NCBI GenBank assembly: GCA_036873135.1
Contig: JAPTYO010000008.1
Location: 38,820,819-38,884,818, forward strand
Reading direction: 5' to 3'
Length of the DNA: 64,000 nucleotides
Source of the DNA: Clarkia xantiana subsp. parviflora
Lineage: Eukaryota > Streptophyta > Magnoliopsida > Myrtales > Onagraceae
The notes below the pieces were generated by a model. That model did no database searches, was not told the origin of the DNA, and saw nothing but the letters and a program-made list of their open reading frames with translations. Below are positions 24,735 to 35,334 of this stretch, piece by piece. A program made the position numbers and the translations under genes. The first letter of the stretch is position 1. Every line of letters begins with the position of its first letter.

Positions 24735-24910
24735 CCCTATCCGTGGGCACAGTTTCACTTTTACCATCTCTGAAATTTCAAAATCTCTCTGCAACCTCTC
24801 TTAGAATTCAAGCTCTGCGATTCCGAAGACCTCAGTGCTCCTCCGGCCTCCTGTTCTTCCAAGCAACTTTTCCGGCAACGTCAAGTTCATCCTTCCAGCC
24901 TCCAACCATC

Positions 24911-27591
24911 ATGTCTGGTAAGGGTTTCTTCTTCGTTGCTTGTACATTTTTTCCTTGTTTGCAGTTTTCCGGAAAACCCAATGTGCCCTTCTATGGCTGA
25001 TTTCAGACAGCGGATCTAGTTCCGAGGGAAGGAAGCCCTTCAACTTCGACTATGCTCTGAACGAGATTTCCAGCACTGCGTACGATGCAGCTCTCCGGGA
25101 GGGATGCATCACCTCTACCTGGGAACCTCGTTTCCCGTATCCCTGGCCCCGCCCCTCGGGTAACCTTGAGGTTACTCGTCCCCGGGAAGGGGAGGTGTTT
25201 GTCTCTACGGGACAAATATCAGCGGGGATTAGATTCCCCTTCTGTGGCAATTTAGTCGAGATGTGTCAGCACTACAAGACGCATCCGACCACCTTCACTC
25301 CGCACGCCATATGCCTGTGGAACGCCTTCCAGGTCTTCTGCTTCCGACAGAAGTGGGTATACAGCCTCAAGCTCTTCAAGACCTTCTACGGGAAGAAGTG
25401 CAACGAGGCGGGGGTCTGTGCCTTCTACCCCCGGATGCCGAAGTGGAACAAGACGCAACTCGGGTTGTGCAACTGGACCAATGACACCTGGAAGGTGGTC
25501 AAGGGTCGGGGACTCCTGGTCGACACGGGGTCCGACAACAGTGGGTGGAAGAGGAGCTACTTCTTCATCCAAAACTCCTCGATCCCGTGGCCTCGATGGG
25601 AGGTGGAAGCGGACTCCCCTCCCGCTTTCCACACCTACACCGATGAAGACTTCCAGACTCTTCAACTCATCCAGCTCTACCGGTGGGGGGAGTCCTACAC
25701 TCCCCTTGACGCCAATTCTCTTGTGGAGCGGGACCTGGTGAATGCCGAGATCCGACTCCTCGACATAGTCTCCGGGGGGCAGCTCTTCGACGGCCCCTCC
25801 AATATGGTTCCCTGGGTAAATCTCTAACCTTTGTTTTTTACTGTTTGCAGCTAAGAAGGTATCCGTGCTGACCAATCTGATCCTTAAGCAGGGGGAGACC
25901 GATGCTGTCCGCCCCACGCGGAAGAGGAAGTCAGCCAAGAAGGCTGCTGCCAAGAAGGCTGCTGCTCCATCGGGATATCCTTCCGCGGAGAGGCCAAAGC
26001 GGAGCCGCGTGGAGGTGGATAAGCTCTTCGACGTCTAGAACGCTGAAGAAGGTAAAAGGCTCCGCCTCGCTATTAAATCGTACAGGAGGCTGGTCCCGAA
26101 GGAGTTGATTCCTTCGACCATGGAGGCCCGCATCGCCGATGTCAAACGAGTCCTCCGAGGGGAAACTCCTCGTGTCCTGAAGGCGGGCTACTACAACTAC
26201 CGCGGGAAGGATCGATATGTCTCCCGACGTATTGTTTGGTGTAAGGGCTCTAATGAACTAGCCTCCTCTCGTCCTCTAGGTGCAGGTCACTCGGGGACTC
26301 CGTCGGGTGCTGGAGCCTCAGCAGGCGCACCACCTTCAGCAGGGGCGCCTCCTTCGGTAGGGGCACCACTTTTCTCCAGTGGTGGGACCCCGACCGGCGA
26401 ACAATTTCGTCGGGTGGAGAGCCTGGACTCCTCCGAGGAGACTGATGAGGGTGGCTCCCTTCGCCATCGTCGGAGGACGGGGCAGTCCCCGCTGAAACCA
26501 ACCTCCTAGGGGCTGCCCCCCTCGCCTTCTTCACGACCGCAGCGACAACCGTCGCCCGCCCACGACTTCACTCCTTCCCCAGCCCGGGGTGGGTCGGAGG
26601 CACGCCCCTCCACGTCCCCAGTTGGCCCTTCTCCTCTTCCCCTCGACGGGAGCTTCTACAAGGCCTTCGACTCCGACCAGGAGGATGCTCCCTGGACCCC
26701 GATCCAAACGCTGCAAGGGGTCCAGCTCCGACAAGGGGACACATATCCGGAGCTGGCTCTACACCTGGTAGCAGGCTCAATCCTGCCTTCTATGAGGTAT
26801 CCGATTACCTTAGATCGGGAGGAGATGCGCCGGGATGTAAAGGAGATGTGCATGCGTCGGATAGAGGTAAGCCTTTCACCCTTCTTTACTTCATCAATAA
26901 GACCTGTTGCTCATCTACTAATACTTCTTTTCCTTTCTTCGCAGGAGATGGGGGATATCAACCGTTCCATCGGGTACCTCCTCGCCTATGAGGAGGCCCT
27001 GGAGCAAGAGCGGGCGGTCACGGCCAAGCTTAAGGAGGATCTCGCGGCCTCCGAGTCTTCGCGGGGAAAACTGGCCAAGGAGCAGGCCATCTTCGAGGAC
27101 CCCAAAAGCAGGTCCATGACTTCGAGGGGCTCCTGAAGCGGGAGCGGCAGGTTGCTGAGGACAAGCTGGTCCTTGAGAAGAAGGCTCTGGAGGAGCAAGT
27201 TGCGGGGGTTCCCGCGCAGCTGGTTGCGGCCGAGACCAAGGGCCGGGAGGATTATCGGAGGTCTGAAGACTTCCAGGCTGATGCTGTGAAGTTCTGCAGC
27301 GCGGAGGTGGAGAACACCCTCTTCAACGCGGTCGAGGAACTCCACCTGGAGTATGGCGACGCCATCAACTTCAACAAGTCTCCTTCTCTCGCTCCCTTCG
27401 CGAAGAAATATTTTGCTCTCTCGGAGGAGAGTGAAGGGGGGAGCACTCCCGCGATTGTTGAAGACACAGCAGAGCCTCCGAGTGCCGACGCCCCGATAAT
27501 CGACCCTCCAACGGCTGAACCTGTGGAGCCTTCTGCCACAGACCTCGTGGACCCTGCTCCCGTTGATGTCGCCGACAAGGACCAAGCCTAA
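24911..27591 (+). pseudogene. Antisense gene of Tat element A (gypsy-type transposon-like domain plus coiled coil)
   Basis: The first coding exon is only ATGTCTG (24911-24917), followed by a GT-AG intron to 25006. The second part (25007-25815) encodes a domain with GISAGIRFPFCGNLVEMC-like, NAFQVFCFRQKW and SDNSGWKRSYFFIQ motifs, resembling the plant 'putative gypsy type transposon' domain (family from memory). The next part (25851-26866) has a Lys/Ala-rich stretch and LKAGYYNYRGKDRYVSRRI. After an intron (26867-26944) a coiled-coil segment follows, then KFCSAEVENTLFNAVEEL, ending DKDQA. Damage: TAG at 26036-26038, TAG at 26507-26509 and a frameshift near 27105. It converges on pol; the role of the protein is unknown. 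Confidence 0.75.
25816..25850 (+). other. Intron-like 35-nt segment in the antisense gene (element A)
   Basis: GTAAATCTCTAACC...TTTGCAG with donor, branch-point-like CTAAC, pyrimidine tract and acceptor. Counterparts of 37 nt (B, 37605-37641) and 38 nt (C, 57232-57269) change the frame. It is shorter than normal plant introns, so splicing is doubtful. Confidence 0.45.
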
Positions 27592-27852
27592 CTGCTTATC
27601 TTTAGAATCCTTGTATTCTCCTCATTTTTGTAATCATCGGGCCTTTGAGCCCCCATTAATATCAGACGTAATTCCGATTTTTCATTACACTTCTCAAAGT
27701 GACTTTACTATACTTACTTAAGTCGAAACCTCGACACTTAAGATATTCTCACACATCACTTAAGACGATTTACCAACTTGCACCACTTAAGGTGACTTAC
27801 CATTACGCACCACTTAAGGCGACTTTCCAATACTTAGAATAAATCCAAGAGT
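27592..27852. other. 3' region of the antisense gene, start of TTAAG-rich repeats
   Basis: After the stop comes TTTTTGTAATCATCGGGCC, likely 3' UTR, then scattered copies of CACTTAAGRCGACTT that lead into the ordered repeats. Confidence 0.45.
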
Positions 27853-28415
27853 CATGCATCACTTAAGACGACTTAATCTCGTGCATCACTTAAGACGACT
27901 TTAACAACACTTAGAGTAAATCTAAGAATCATGCATCACTTAAGACGACTTAATCTCGTGCATCACTTAAGACGACTTTAACAACACTTAGAGTAAATCT
28001 ATGAATCATGCATCACTTAAGACGACTTAATCTCGTGCATCACTTAAGACGACTTTAACAACACTTAGAGTAAATCTAAGAATCATGCATCACTTAAGAA
28101 GACTCGTGCACCACTCAAGGCGACTTTTCTCGTGCACCACTCAAGGCGACTTTTCTCGTGCACCACTCAAGGCGACTTTTCTCGTGCACCACTCAAGGCG
28201 ACTAAATAACGCTTAGAATAAATCTAAGAATAATTCTGACTGGAAGCAACCTCTTTATTCATTAATGGCACAAAATTCGCTTACATCGAATCATACGATA
28301 AATAACTCACACCACTTAAGGCGATTTTACATCGGGCACCACTTAAGGCGACTTTTCATCGGGCACCACTTAAGGCGACTTTTCATCAGGCACCACTTAA
28401 GGCGACTTTTCATCA
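27853..28415. repeat. Tandem repeat block between pol and antisense gene, element A
   Basis: Three arrays in a row: a 77-bp unit (starts 27853, 27930, 28007, 28084), a 26-bp unit CTCGTGCACC ACTCAAGGCG ACTTTT four times (from 28103), and a 27-bp unit with CACCACTTAAGGCGACTTTT four times (about 28310-28415). All contain CGACTT after TTAAG or CAAGG. The block ends at the pol stop codon. Confidence 0.9.
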
Positions 28416-31400
28416 AGCATGGTGTTTCTTCAAGTGTTCGCCACTAAAAGAATGCTTCAATACTCTGCCATCGAGGTCTTCCAACTTGTACGCATTCGGA
28501 GCTGGCATCCGTCCTACCCATTTTGGTGACATCTTGCTGATCCGATCCAAAAGGGTGAACTCATTGCGACGCCAAACCAGCTCCCCGACGAAGAATTTTC
28601 GGGACTTAACTCGCCGATTGTAATACCCGCCGGTCGCCAAACGCATTCGAGCCTGGACTTCATCGGCTTCCTGCCTCTTCTCTTCGAGCAAGTCCAAATC
28701 CAGACGTCTCATTTCATCATTCGTCAAAGGCTCGTAATATCTCATCCGATGGGATGCCACAGCTACCTCCACGGGAGCAACAGCCTCCGTGCCATAAACA
28801 AGGCCAAACGGAGTCTCCCCAGTTGATCGTTTGGACGTCGTTCTAACAGCCCAAAGCACGTTTTCCAGCTCGTTCAGCCATTTGCCCTTCAAGGCATAGA
28901 CCCTCTTCTTCAGGCCATCCATCACGATTTTGTTAGCTGATTCCACCTGGCCATTAGTCTGAGCATGGCGTACAGAAGTTGTCCGATGCTCGATATTCAA
29001 CTCCTCCAGATATTCCTTCACTTGAGCTCCGTTAAACGGTGGACCATTATCGCTGATCACCACCTTAGGAATCCCGTATCTGGATACGATATGGGTCTGG
29101 AGAAACTTGACGATCTGGTTCCCCATCGTCTTGGCCAACGCCTTTGCTTCTATCCATTTCGAAAAATAATCGATAGCCACAAGCAAATATTTACACTGAC
29201 CTTGTGCCTGCGGGAGAGGTCCCACCAAGTCGATACCCCACTGCGCGAAGGGCCAAGCGCTCTTGATGGACGTTAGATTAGCAGCCGGAGCCACGATACT
29301 CGGGGCGTACCTCTGGCACGCATCACAGGATCGGACCAACGCCGTCGCCTCCTTGCTCATCGTAGGCCAATAATAGCCCAAATTCATCACTTTCCTCATA
29401 ATGGATCGGGCCCCTTCATGACAAGCCGCGACCCCTTCATGCACCTCCTTCAGGATTCGACTTGTGTCGGACTCAGCCACACACTTCAAGTACGGAGTCG
29501 AGAACCAGCCCTTCTTGTATAGCTGATTGTCCAGCATCACGTAATTAGCCGCGATCCGACGTATCCTGTCAGCTACTACTTTATCATCGGGGACTGCCCC
29601 CGTAGTCAGGTACGCGACTATCGGGGTCATCCAAGTGGGCTCCTCCTCCGATCTTGCTTCGATAGCACACACCTGCGTTGGGTCGGTAGTCGACAAGATC
29701 ACCTTCTCCAAGAAGTGCACCTTCCGATTTTCCTCCAGGGGTGCCCCCAAGGAAAATTTGCTCAAGGCATCTGCCTCCACGTTTTCCTCCCTCGGGATCG
29801 CCTCGATGTCGAAGCTATTAAAGCTCTCCTTCAAGACTTGCACCTCGCGAAGGTACTTCCTCATAATCGGGCTCTTCGACTCGTATCGCCCTTGGACCTG
29901 GTTCACGATCAGGGCCGCGTCACACTTCACTTTCAAGTGAGCAACTCCCGTACCTTTGGCAATTTTCAGGCCCGTGATAAGAGCCCCGTACTCAGCTTCG
30001 TTGTTCGTGGCCCTAAACGTTAAGGCCAAAGCATATCGAAGCGGCTCGCCTCCACCTGGTGGTATCAATACAAAGCCTGCTCCTGATCCGTCTAAATTCG
30101 AGGAGCCATCCGTGTACATCTCCCAAGTATTTTCCTCATTTGGCTGTTCTGATTGCTCTGCCATCTCTGGTTGTTCTGCTATCGGGACCTCCATGGTTGC
30201 CCCCTCTACAGGGCCCGCTTCTTCCAGATCGGGGGCTGTAGACTCTGCCATGAAATCCGCCAATGCCTGGCCCTTAATAGCCGTTCTCGGAGCAAAGTGT
30301 ATGCGGAACTCACTAAGCTCGACTGCCCATTTCACTAATCTCCCCGACGCATCAGGTCGGTTCAAAAAATGCTTCAAAGGCTGGTTCGTCAACACAGTAA
30401 TCTCGTGCGCATTGAAGTAAGGCCTCAGCTTCCGAGCAGTAATAATCAACGCACAGAGATACTTCTCAACGGCGGGATAATTCATTTCAGATTTGGCAAA
30501 CGCCTTGCTTACATAATAGACGGGGACTTGATTACCCTCGACAACCTTCACTAACACAGAGCTAATGGCAAATTCAGAAACAGCCAAGTAAAGATAGAGC
30601 GGCTCGCCTGGAACCGGTTTCGCCAACGGCGGGAGGGTGCGAAGGTGCTGCTTGAGTGCCTGGAACGCTTCTTCACACTTGGCGGTCCACTCAAACTTCT
30701 TGTTGGCCCTCAGGACTTCAAAAAATGGCATTGATCGGTCACTTGCCTTGGACAGGAAACGATTCATTGCAGCCAGTCGGCCATTCAGCACTTGCACCTC
30801 TCGATGGTTTATCGGAGACTGCATCTCCTCGATCGCCCTCAGCTTTTCGGGGTTCACTTCAATTCCTCTTTGGCTCACCATAAAGCCCAGAAATTTCCCT
30901 AAGTGGACTCCGAAGGCGCATTTTGTCGGGTTTAAGCGAACCTGATGAAGCCTCATCCGCTCAAACGCCATGGCTAGGTTGTGCACATGATCCTCAGCTT
31001 GTCCGGACTTCACCAGCATATCATCCATGTAAGCCTCCATGGTCTCCCCTAGCATATCTCTGAACAGCTTGTTCACCATCCGCTGGTAGGTTGCCCCGGC
31101 ATTGATCAACCCGAAAGGCATGACATCGTAGTGATAGATGTGACTGTCTGCATAAAATGCTCTGTGAGGAGCGTCTTCCTTGGCCATTTTGATCTGGTTA
31201 TAGCCCGAGTATGCATCCATGAAGCTTAACAACTCATGTCCCGACGTGGCATCCACCAGCTGGTCGATTCTCGGGAGCGGGTAACAGTCCTTCGGGCAAG
31301 CCTTATTCAGGTCGCAGAAATCAACACACATTCGCCACTTCCCGTTGCTCTTCTTCACCAGCACCGGGTTAGCAACCCAAGTCTGGTATTGGAGCTCCTT

Positions 31401-31730
31401 GATAAACCCAGCATCGAGCAACCTGCCCACCTCCTGCTGGATCGCGATCCTCTTGTCTGTGCCCATCGGATGCCTTTTCTGCGTGATAGGTTTGATCGCG
31501 GGATCGATCTTCAACTCATGTACGATCACATCGGGGCTGATTCCTGGCATGTCACTCGGGGACCAGGCAAACAGCTCCTTGAACTTTTTCAGCAGATCGA
31601 TCAACTCTCGGGCTGTTTCTTCGGTCAGAGTAGACCCGATTTTCACCTTCCTCTGAGGTCCGTCAATCTCGACTTCCTTCAGATCCTCTACGGGGGCGGG
31701 AACGCCCAAACTCTTCTCTGGGATCAGCAT
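28413..31730 (-). pseudogene. Pol of Tat element A (RT, RNase H, second RNase H, integrase)
   Basis: An open stretch of 1105 codons. RT: KWRMCVDFCDLNKACPKDCY, FMDAYSGYNQI, VMPFGLINAGATYQ, and catalytic YMDD at residues 234-237. RNase H of the usual kind follows (LYLYLAVSE, VYYVSKAF), then a second RNase H (EMYTDGSSNLDGSGAGF, NNEAEYGALITGL). Integrase has HHCC (HEGVAACHEGAR and CDACQRY) and the DDE core with GIDLVGPLP, VISDNGPPFNG and GQVESANKI. No chromodomain. The C-terminus lost a few residues (KWVGRMPAPN against KWEGPYKIVGMPAPN in C). It was one frame with gag before a one-base insertion near 31701. Confidence 0.9.
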
Positions 31731-31812
31731 CTGTCTGGAGGACAGTCATAGCCTCTCGTCTTTTCCTTCGGGTGGCGTTAACATAACATTTCCTGGAAGC
31801 CACCTGGTCGCC

Positions 31813-34004
31813 CTAGACCTCTCCGACTCCATGGTCAGTCGGGAACTTCATCTTCTGGTGCACAGTCGAGGCAACTGCCATCAGGGGGTTGATGGTAGTT
31901 CTCCCGATAATCGCGTTGTAGGTCCCCGCGGACTCAACTACCACAAACTCCACGTTCCCCCTCTCCGATTTCCACCCGCTACCAAACTCCACTGGTAAGG
32001 TGATCACTCCTAGCGGATAGGAGGTAAAGCCAGAGAATCCGACCATCGGGAAGTTCGCCTCCTTCAGGTCCTTTTTCGTTTTCCCCATGGCCTCTAGTGC
32101 ATCCATGAACAGAATATCGGAGGAGCTCCCTCCATCGATCAGAATCCGCTTCATCTCGTACCCATCCACATCCAAGGTCACGACCAAAGCGTCATCGTGC
32201 GGAGTCTCCACGCCTACGAGATCCTCCGACGAAAAGGAGATCACCATCTCTTCCTTCAGGGTCCAGGATCGGGACCTTTTACCCAGCACCACAGCAGCGG
32301 GAATTCTAGAGGCATAAACCTCCCGGGAGGACGAGGTATCACCTCCCGCGGCAAATCCTCCGTGAATCACATTGATAGTGCCCCGCTTCTCCTTACGGGC
32401 ACCAGAAGATTCCGGGTCAGACCTCTTCTTCTTTGGGGACCGATCGCGGGATTGGGAACGGGACCGTGATCGGGATCGAGAACGGGATCGACACCGCTTC
32501 TCCCCGAAAAACTCCTTAAGCTTCCCCCTCTGGATCAGCTTTTCGATCTCCTTCTTCAGCTCCCGACAATGATTGGTTTCGTGGCCATTCGCGCGATGAA
32601 ATCGACAGTAGCGATCGGTGCGGGATCCCAAAAATTTTCCTTCCTTCTTCGGGGGGTACCTGGAGATACCCTGTCGCTCCATGACCATTAACACCTCCGC
32701 CATAGAGCTGTTGAGAGGAATGTCATGATCCTCCCGCATGTCCTTCTTCGAGGAACGCCTATCATCCCTCCGATCAGAGCGACCTCGACCCCGACTGCTC
32801 TCGGCTTTATCCTTCGACTTGTGCTCGTCTAAGGGTTTGACTGACTGCTTTCCCTTATTCGACTTCGGGGGCTCAAGCTCTCCAGCGGCTATCTTCGATT
32901 CCTGGACATCAATTTGCCGCTTCACCCTCTTCTGCAGTGCCTCCATATTCCACACAGCCTTCTCAGCCACGCTGTGCATCAAGTCGGAACCGTAGGGGCT
33001 GTTAGGTTCCGAATGAAGGTACGGATGGTTTCACCCTCCGAAATCTCCTCATCAATCTCCGCCACGCTGGCAGTGTACCGCTGGTAATAGTGCACCAGCG
33101 ACTCGTCGGGCCTCTGTACTACCTGAGTCAGGGACCTCACACTCTTTAGCAGACGTCTGCGACCCTGGTACTGCTGAATGAAGCGGTCGTGCATATCAGC
33201 CCAGCAAGTGATGCAGCCTGGGGGCAGACTGAAGAACCAGGTTAGGGCTCTCTCGCCAAGTGTGTTCGGGAACAGTGTACACACAATATCTTCATTCGGG
33301 GCTCTGCCCAGACACGCCATGAGGTGCTTCTGGACATGACGAACCGGATCTCCCTCGCCATCATACTCCTAAATCGTGGGGATACCCAGTCCTGGCGGGG
33401 CGAGGGTGTCTATGAGTCGAGGAACGAAGGGATGGGTGGATCGATCCCTCAGCTCCGACACCAGCGGCTTCTGCTCTCCCATGCAGATGTTCACGATCTT
33501 CACCACCTGATCGGGGGTGATGGGACCATTAAGGGGAATGGTCATGTGCTGCACTGGTCCTGGCCCATCGACCACGAATCGCTCTGGCTGAATGGACTCC
33601 CTACTCCTGCCCTGGCTTCGGGGCTGAGCCTCCCGCACGTTCTGAACCTCTGCTGGTGGGGGCGCTTCCTCTTCTAGTGGGGGCATCTCCTCTTGCCTCC
33701 TCGCAGCCTCTCTCCGATCTAAGAGAGCCTCCACGGCTGCCAAAAACATCGGCATGGCTTCCGCCACAGCCCTCGTCAGGTCCGCAGCTGGAGGAGCCTC
33801 CTGCTCCCTATTCCCCTGGTGTTGAGCAGCAGCATCTTCGGGACCTTCATTATGCCCCCCTGTCTGGGAGACCTCAGCAGCGGGAAGATTCTGGTCCTCA
33901 CGTTCCGGTGGTGAATTCAAAGTCGTCCCAGCAAGATGACGGGAACCACCAGATTGTCCTTGTCTTCTTTGCTTGCCAGCCGCCATTGAACGAGTAGAAG
34001 GCAT
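31813..34004 (-). pseudogene. Gag-protease of Tat element A
   Basis: Starts at 34004. Capsid: TLAPPGLGIPTI, then LTWFFSLPPGCITCWADMHD and FIQQYQGRRRLLKSV. A CxxH-type knuckle CRFHRANGHETNHC is followed by an Arg-Ser-rich tract. Protease: ILIDGGSSSDILF (DGG instead of DTG/DSG, typical of this lineage) and IIGRTTINPL. Breaks: TAG at 33369-33371 replacing the Lys of IKEYDG, a frameshift near 32990 at APYGSDLMH, and TAG at 31813-31815. In elements B and C the same segment runs on into pol. Confidence 0.88.
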
Positions 34005-34020
34005 ATCAGCTTTTTGTTAC

Positions 34021-34040
34021 GTTCCCACAGACGGCGCCAA
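34021..34040 (-). other. Primer-binding site of element A (tRNA-Asp type)
   Basis: TTGGCGCCGTCTGTGGGAAC on the minus strand, directly inside the 5' LTR. Confidence 0.85.
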
Positions 34041-34755
34041 TGTTGGATCACGGTGGAACTCCGGTACGATCTTTGACGGCGATCCTAGCTCCTTTGCTCC
34101 ACGCAATCCTACAAGAGGGGATAGACCGGGCGGTGACCCAGAATCCCTCTCCGATGCTTAAATGAGTATCTCGTATACGGCGGCAAGTAAGAATCTCAAA
34201 GTGTGTCTCAAAACGTAATTGATCTGAGGTAACCTCTGCCTTTTTATAGGTGGAGAGGTACCTCAGTTACCTGGCGAACCGTTGGGGGTGGTTAGCCCGT
34301 ATTCCGCGTATCTCGGGCACGATCCCGCCTATCTAGGCCATGATCTCGCTTATCTCGGCCACGCCCCGCGTATCTCGGCCACGCTCCGCGTATCTTAGCC
34401 ACGCTCCGCGTATCTCGGCCACGCCCCGCGTATCTTGACCTTATCCTCTGATAGCAAGTCCCGACCAATATCGGGGACTCCAGAGTTATCTCATTGTGTC
34501 ACCGCTCGGGGCCCCTCGTCTTGTGACAGGGCCAATCATTCTCAGGGATTCGTCATCGGGGCCTACTTAAAGGCTTCTCATCGGGAGCTTCCAGCTCACC
34601 TATCGGGACCGACTCTGTCGGGACCTTTCATCATCGGGACTCCCTCTGTATGGACCCTTCACCTTGGTCTTCTTAACCTCCATTTTAGGGCCCAGTGGGC
34701 CTATTCGCCGTTTCCTCGCCGTTAAAGGGCCTAACGGCCATAGCGGAACTCATCA
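34041..34755 (-). repeat. 5' LTR of Tat element A
   Basis: 715 bp, pair of 23654-24346, followed by GTACC. The TATA (CTATAAAAA, minus strand, about 34241-34248) lies inside a hairpin (34226-34264). Confidence 0.93.
34226..34264 (-). promoter_or_regulatory. TATA-centred hairpin in the 5' LTR of element A
   Basis: Arms GAGGTAACCTCT and AGAGGTACCTC around the TATA box of the LTR promoter. Confidence 0.65.
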
Positions 34756-34760
34756 GTACC

Positions 34761-35060
34761 TAAAATTTATAGTTTAACAAAAGAGTGATGATTAATAAAA
34801 CGTACAAACATATTATTTATGTGAAAATTCCCAAATTTAAAATTGATGAACTTTTTTCCGAATGGATTGAATAATAATGTTACAAAATAATAATGAAGTC
34901 TTACAAAATATTAATGAGGGCTCATTCTCTCACACTAAAATAATGTGGATCTTACAACAAAATAATAAGGATCGGGGTATAATTTTCTTCAAGAATAAAC
35001 CTAGGGTCTCAATAAAAATACTCGATAATGTGGTTACGTTCGTAACCACATTATCTTTAA
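34761..35060. other. Right non-coding body of the DNA element
   Basis: It continues the interrupted 315-bp repeat, then holds AT-rich DNA and a 32-nt perfect palindrome next to the terminal repeat. Confidence 0.6.
35024..35055. repeat. Perfect palindrome, 15-bp arms
   Basis: GATAATGTGGTTACG, two bases TT, then CGTAACCACATTATC. It sits five bases inside the right terminal inverted repeat. A partial copy GGGGTTACGTTATGC is near the left end (22825-22840). Confidence 0.9.
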
Positions 35061-35074
35061 TGCATCCGCCACTG

Positions 35075-35334
35075 CTTGTGTCATATGAATTATGATGGGG
35101 ATTTGAACTGGATATTTGGCAAAGGTAGTCTGAGAAGGTGGGATGGGGTCTCCTCTTTCTTCATTTGTCACTGTCGATCTGCTTTCCCTTATTAGCTGTC
35201 AACACATCTTGCACGTTCTGATTTTGCATGGTACTGTTCATCTCATTATTCCCACCAACTTCAGCTTTCTTCATAACTTCTTTCCACTTTTTCATACCTT
35301 CTTCCCCCTCCCCATTTCCACTGCTCTTTGTTCC
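35075..35334 (-). mobile_element. LINE middle piece (ORF1 linker region)
   Basis: Minus strand, between the DNA element and Tat element B. Reading from 46657 across the deleted insertion (one copy of GTTCC removed) gives a continuous frame, NGGNKEQWKWGGGRRYEK, which shows that the two pieces were once joined. Confidence 0.7.

Larger units (their letters stand above)
23654..34755 (-). mobile_element. Tat-type Ty3/Gypsy retrotransposon A (11.1 kb) with antisense gene
   Basis: LTRs 23654-24346 and 34041-34755 (TGTTGGATCACGG...CATCA on the plus strand), perfect target duplication GTACC (23649-23653, 34756-34760), Asp-type primer site and PPT. The minus strand carries gag-pol with a second RNase H, the mark of the Tat lineage; the plus strand carries an antisense gene between pol and the 3' LTR. 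Apart from indels the LTRs differ at about 10 sites in 680 (by eye). It is a distinct family from B and C, as LTR and repeat block differ strongly. Confidence 0.95.
22797..35074. mobile_element. DNA element with CAGTGGCGGAT terminal inverted repeats, interrupted by Tat element A
   Basis: The left end CAGTGGCGGATCCA (22797-22810) and the right end, as reverse complement CAGTGGCGGATGCA (35061-35074), match at 13 of 14 bases. Both flanks are LINE ORF1 DNA. Without Tat element A the element is about 1.2 kb, AT-rich and non-coding. No clean target duplication is visible (left flank CCTCCACGTT, right flank CTTGTGTCAT), so the superfamily is undecided; hAT- or Mutator-like are both possible. Confidence 0.6.

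Noticed and set aside
25003..25953. Minus-strand frames over the antisense gene
   Set aside because: They mirror the spliced plus-strand gene; the plus frame is conserved among A, B and C.
27853..28415. CRISPR-like regular repeats
   Set aside because: Units are head-to-tail without unique spacers, in a plant retrotransposon with no cas genes.
29635..31751. Plus-strand frames over the pol region of A, and the like over pol of B and C
   Set aside because: Mirror frames of conserved pol coding sequence; no independent motif.
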